From Gammaproteobacteria bacterium (GTDB taxonomy: Bacteria; Pseudomonadota; Gammaproteobacteria; DSM-16500): a DNA stretch of 15,859 nt. The position numbers and the translations under genes are program-made. The notes under the pieces were generated by a model. It saw only the letters and a program-made list of their open reading frames with translations, had not been told where the DNA came from and ran no database searches. The stretch covers positions 1 to 15,859 of the forward strand of contig VFKI01000002.1 of the NCBI GenBank assembly GCA_009885665.1, read 5' to 3'. This document shows positions 13,085-15,859 of the stretch, piece after piece; positions within the stretch are counted from its first letter, which is position 1; every line of letters starts with the position of its first letter.

Positions 13085-14899
13085 ATGCGTTCATTTATAA
13101 AAATGGATCAACAGCGTAGCCATGATGTCAGCAGTGAGCAGGAGAGTGTTATCAAAAACATTCCTCAAAAAAATCTTCCAGTGCCGTGGCTTGCCTTGCA
13201 AAATTTTTTTTTAAATTATTTAAAAATTCCATTAAAAACAAATAGGCCGCCGTTGGGTGTGGTAGGCCTGACTCTCTCCACAGAAGGGATGGAAATTATT
13301 ACGGTAGAAGCGCCTCAACACTATGGTGGCTCTCCATACAGTGATATGGAAAGCCTGAATCAGGCAGCAGAGGCTGCGATTGTTAAAATCCATGAAAATC
13401 GACTCTTTCTCAATGAACTGATACAATTATCTCGCAGCATACAAAATAGAACTGCCATGCCATCATCCTCTTTACAGGTACATGCGAGTTTATCCGTCAT
13501 TTCCACTGAACATCCTTCGCAACCCACAATTTCACCGGGTTTAACAGAAATACGAAATTCATGTTCTGCAACCCCTGCCACGCCTAGTCTGGCAGACCCA
13601 TTGGACATTACTTCGAATTTATTTGTTAAAGCCACTCATCAGGCCGACACAAAATCTTACCTTGAGCGAAAAATAGCCCGGATTATAAGCGCTATACCGG
13701 TTGAAAGTGCGGCTAATCCAATATCGGCTTTAATCAATTATTGTAAGCACCAACTTAAAGTTGATGTTGACATTTTACCAGGTGCAGATGATGCAGACTT
13801 GCATACTGCCCGTGTCTATTTTGGCTTAGATTTACTGAGCGAATGCCGTAGTCGTTCAAGAAAAACTGCGAAAACATGTGCGGCCATAGAGGCGCTTATG
13901 AAGTTAAAGGGTAAAGTATTTTCCTGGATGCCAAATGCGGTCGTTCAGGATCATGACAGAGCCGAAATGGGCATATTTTACATCAACAAAAATGGCGACT
14001 ATGTTGTAAATCAAAACGAGAAAGTTCATGCTGGTCAGCTCCCTTCTGATCAGCGCGATGAAGTTATCCGTGCGATGGAAAAGTATGAGGATTTAAAAAA
14101 ATCATTTTTAAATGGTGATCTAACGAGCAATATCTATATCAATTCTATGAATAAATTGTGTCAACTAACGGAGCGCACCGGCCACCTTTTGAAAGACCGT
14201 CAGAACGAATTATTACGAATATACATCTTAAAAGGTTTGTGTATACGGGAAAATTTGTTTGAGCCTGACTTTGATCTCGCTTCATGGTCGGAAGAATCAA
14301 GTCCAAAACCAGGTACGATAGAATGCAAATGCGAAGAGATAGGCTTGGCTTATAGAGTGCTTGGAATAGACGGAACAGTAAAAAAAGGTTTAAAGCCTTG
14401 GAGTGAAAAATTTCCCCAGCAAAGTATTGATGAGATTATACGAGATAAAGCTAAGTGGCTACCTGTTATATTGGCTTTTACATCAGAAAAAGGTCATACC
14501 ACATCGGAAATTGCGGATAAACTTAAGGTCCACTTTTATCCTATTTCCTCTCGCGTCACTCAACTGTTAGGCTTACTGTTTAATGAAAAAAATAGATCAT
14601 TAGGGTCTACGCTTCCAATAGTTGATCGAGCAAACTTTAACCACATGTTGGATGTGATTATAAAGGACGCATTCAGTACATTCTCAGCTCAGAAAGATAG
14701 AGACGACTCGCAGAGAGGAGAGATTCTAACAAAATTCTTCAAAAGTCCATTATTTGAGAAGAATCTAATAGGAGGGGGGGAAGAAAAAGCACCCTCTATT
14801 TTTACATTTTTCTCAAGGAATTTCTCAGCGAAGTCTGCTCCCACCGTTGATGTCGAGCACAGGGCGAGGCGTGGCGCAATGGCGTTAAACGTAAGCTAA
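13085..14899 (+). CDS. Orphan 604-residue protein with a dsRNA-binding-like domain
   Basis: I do not recognise the full protein. It is cytosolic by appearance: no signal peptide and no clear membrane segment. Residues 1-120 are of mixed character, 121-175 form a Ser/Thr/Pro-rich linker, and 211-274 resemble a double-stranded-RNA-binding domain. That segment starts with an N-P-I-S-A-L-I-N-Y-C helix, has two strand-like stretches (226-231, 241-251), and ends with S-R-S-R-K-T-A-K-T-C-A-A-I-E-A-L-M-K-L, like the basic helix-2 motif of RNase III. The loop histidine of classical domains is not obvious. Residues 459-500 look helix-turn-helix-like (S-E-I-A-D-K-L). The C-terminus is polar with an acidic G-G-G-E-E-K patch. 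No RNase III catalytic motif is seen. Its base composition is visibly more A+T-rich than its neighbours. GGGG at 13073-13076 is a weak ribosome site. A secreted effector acting on host RNA is one hypothesis; a cellular RNA-binding protein is another. Confidence 0.7.
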   Translation: MRSFIKMDQQRSHDVSSEQESVIKNIPQKNLPVPWLALQNFFLNYLKIPLKTNRPPLGVVGLTLSTEGMEIITVEAPQHYGGSPYSDMESLNQAAEAAIVKIHENRLFLNELIQLSRSIQNRTAMPSSSLQVHASLSVISTEHPSQPTISPGLTEIRNSCSATPATPSLADPLDITSNLFVKATHQADTKSYLERKIARIISAIPVESAANPISALINYCKHQLKVDVDILPGADDADLHTARVYFGLDLLSECRSRSRKTAKTCAAIEALMKLKGKVFSWMPNAVVQDHDRAEMGIFYINKNGDYVVNQNEKVHAGQLPSDQRDEVIRAMEKYEDLKKSFLNGDLTSNIYINSMNKLCQLTERTGHLLKDRQNELLRIYILKGLCIRENLFEPDFDLASWSEESSPKPGTIECKCEEIGLAYRVLGIDGTVKKGLKPWSEKFPQQSIDEIIRDKAKWLPVILAFTSEKGHTTSEIADKLKVHFYPISSRVTQLLGLLFNEKNRSLGSTLPIVDRANFNHMLDVIIKDAFSTFSAQKDRDDSQRGEILTKFFKSPLFEKNLIGGGEEKAPSIFTFFSRNFSAKSAPTVDVEHRARRGAMALNVS

Positions 14900-15161
14900 A
14901 AAAACCATTAAACGGCTGATGACTTTTCGAGTAATTGTTTGCAATTGTTCAGTCTTCTGGCTAGTGTTCCGTCAAATGTAGGCGCGAGATTTTTATGATA
15001 ATTCCATGGTAACCGTTTGGATGGGTTTTTTGCGATAGAACGCCTTGCCTTGCCCATTTTATTGTTGCCTCATGAACTCACTTCGTGATAGCTTCCTCTC
15101 TTTTTGTAGCTATTGTATACTCTCAAGCAGATTTTATTTTTACTCAAGCAATGAGGTGGGT
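14900..15161. other. Intergenic region before the isochorismatase-like gene
   Basis: These 262 bases hold no recognisable gene. The frame that runs from 15045 into the next gene has a non-protein-like, Ser/Phe/Cys-rich start and is better read as untranslated. CCAT/ATGG followed by six T (15007-15032) is a very weak hairpin and not a convincing terminator for the orphan gene. A possible -10 hexamer lies at 15116-15121. Confidence 0.45.
15116..15121 (+). promoter_or_regulatory. Possible -10 hexamer (TATACT) of the isochorismatase-like gene
   Basis: TATACT matches the sigma-70 -10 consensus at 5 of 6 positions and would start a transcript near 15128, leaving a leader of about 34 nt before ATG 15162. 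The region 17 bases further upstream (TTCCTC) is a poor -35 match, so this is only a candidate. Confidence 0.3.
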
Positions 15162-15728
15162 ATGCGTACAGCATTTATCGCGATTGATTTTATTAATGAT
15201 ATTGTGCATTTGAAGGGTAAGATACCCAGTTGCGCAGCGCAGGTCGCTGAACGGAATGCAGTGCAACAGGCTAATCTGGCATTACAATATGCTCGCACGC
15301 ATGATTGGTTGCCGATTTTTGTTAAAGTTGGCTTTTCAAGCAGTTATAAAGAGCAACCTAAAAATTCGCCCATTTTTGGCAAGGCGCACACGATCGGCGC
15401 TTTGCAGCTTGGCGAATGGGGGACAGAATTTGTTGATACGCTAGCGGTTGATAAAGAGGATTTGGTGGTTATCAAGCCAAGGGTTAATCCATTTCATGGC
15501 ACTATATTAGATTCAGCCTTACGCGCCAATGGCATTGAGCAACTCGCAATATGTGGGGTAAGCACTACGTGGGCTATTCAGTCTATTGTGCGTGATGCGC
15601 ATGACCGAGATTATAAGTCGCTCATTATTGAAGATGCATGTGCAGCAGCAAGTCAGGAGGAGCACATGTTGTCGATTACACAATTAAGTCGTATTGCGAC
15701 CATTGTTACTGTCGATAATCTTAGTTAA
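15162..15728 (+). CDS. Isochorismatase-fold hydrolase-like protein lacking the catalytic Cys
   Basis: A 188-residue protein of the isochorismatase/cysteine-hydrolase superfamily. I choose ATG 15162 because GAGG (15153-15156) precedes it by 5 nt and M-R-T-A-F-I-A-I-D-F-I-N-D is the normal family start; ATG 15045 would add 39 implausible residues. Of the Asp-Lys-Cys triad, Asp9 and Lys105 (V-I-K-P-R) are present. The cysteine is not: the motif usually reading G-V-x-T-x-x-C-V reads G-V-S-T-T-W-A-I, with Ala138 at that place. True isochorismatases such as EntB and PhzD also lack this Cys, so an ether-cleaving or Asp/Lys-based reaction is possible, but no siderophore or phenazine genes are nearby. 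The alternatives are a changed chemistry or a binding role. It stands alone, and repeat copy D begins 24 bp after its stop. Confidence 0.82.
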   Translation: MRTAFIAIDFINDIVHLKGKIPSCAAQVAERNAVQQANLALQYARTHDWLPIFVKVGFSSSYKEQPKNSPIFGKAHTIGALQLGEWGTEFVDTLAVDKEDLVVIKPRVNPFHGTILDSALRANGIEQLAICGVSTTWAIQSIVRDAHDRDYKSLIIEDACAAASQEEHMLSITQLSRIATIVTVDNLS

Positions 15729-15752
15729 ATCGTAAGTATCTACTACAAAGAA

Positions 15753-15859
15753 CCGACATTCCAAGGATCCGTCTTTTTTGATAACTCTTCGTTAAAAATG
15801 CGTTTTAAATGCTCATTTACTTGCGTGTAAACTGCGCTTTAAAACGCATTTTTGCCTCG
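15753..15859 (+). mobile_element. MITE-like palindromic element, copy D (cut by window end)
   Basis: The first 107 bases of the 142-bp element are visible, starting CCGACATTCCAAGGATC and running past the inner 16-bp inverted repeat to GCCTCG. It differs from copy B at one base and from copy C at one base within the visible part. The left flank is AAAGAA (15747-15752); the matching right duplication would lie beyond the window. It lies 24 bp after the isochorismatase-like gene. Confidence 0.93.

Noticed and set aside
15045..15161. N-terminal extension of the isochorismatase-like protein
   Set aside because: The extra 39 residues are Cys/Ser/Phe-rich and unlike the family; ATG 15162 has a ribosome site and the canonical start.
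1..15859. CRISPR array, tRNA or rRNA gene
   Set aside because: No regularly spaced repeats with unique spacers, no cloverleaf with a T-arm, and no rRNA-like stretch were found; the repeats present are dispersed elements thousands of bases apart.

Overview
The window looks like chromosome of a gammaproteobacterium. fmt, rsmB, guaC and an EmrD-type exporter all read most like gammaproteobacterial versions. The large orphan protein with a eukaryote-like domain, the type IV pilin and the many small surface barrels would suit a host-associated lineage such as the Legionellales, but that placement is inference. I saw no tRNA, rRNA, CRISPR array, integrase or transposase gene.

Left part (1-7495, all + strand): a structured, gene-free stretch with tandem and inverted repeats (1-356) precedes a housekeeping run. 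It holds sppA (S49 peptidase), emrD (MFS exporter), an M50 site-2-type metalloprotease, a purine nucleoside phosphorylase, fmt, rsmB and guaC. sppA-emrD (3 nt apart), fmt-rsmB (4-nt overlap) and rsmB-guaC (2 nt apart) are tightly packed. PNP and GuaC both serve purine salvage; Fmt and RsmB both serve translation.

Middle part (7496-11604): three consecutive small outer-membrane beta-barrel genes, two of them clear paralogues, then a convergent carboxylesterase. A solitary type IV prepilin gene with a strong terminator and a cytochrome b561 follow.

Right part (11605-15859): an AEC-family permease gene split by a mobile element, a gene-free stretch with hairpins, a 604-residue orphan protein, and an isochorismatase-fold protein lacking the catalytic cysteine.

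The main repeat is a 142-bp palindromic, MITE-like element with inverted ends of about 17 bp and 6-bp target duplications. There are three complete copies (3238-3379, 9597-9738, 12094-12235) and one cut by the window end (15753-15859). One copy interrupts the permease gene, and removing it with one target duplication restores a 309-residue frame. The copies form two subfamilies whose stems differ by paired, compensatory substitutions.

The most novel protein is the 604-residue orphan (13085-14899). Residues 211-274 resemble a double-stranded-RNA-binding domain, which in bacteria is rarely found outside RNase III. A helix-turn-helix-like stretch lies near residues 459-500.
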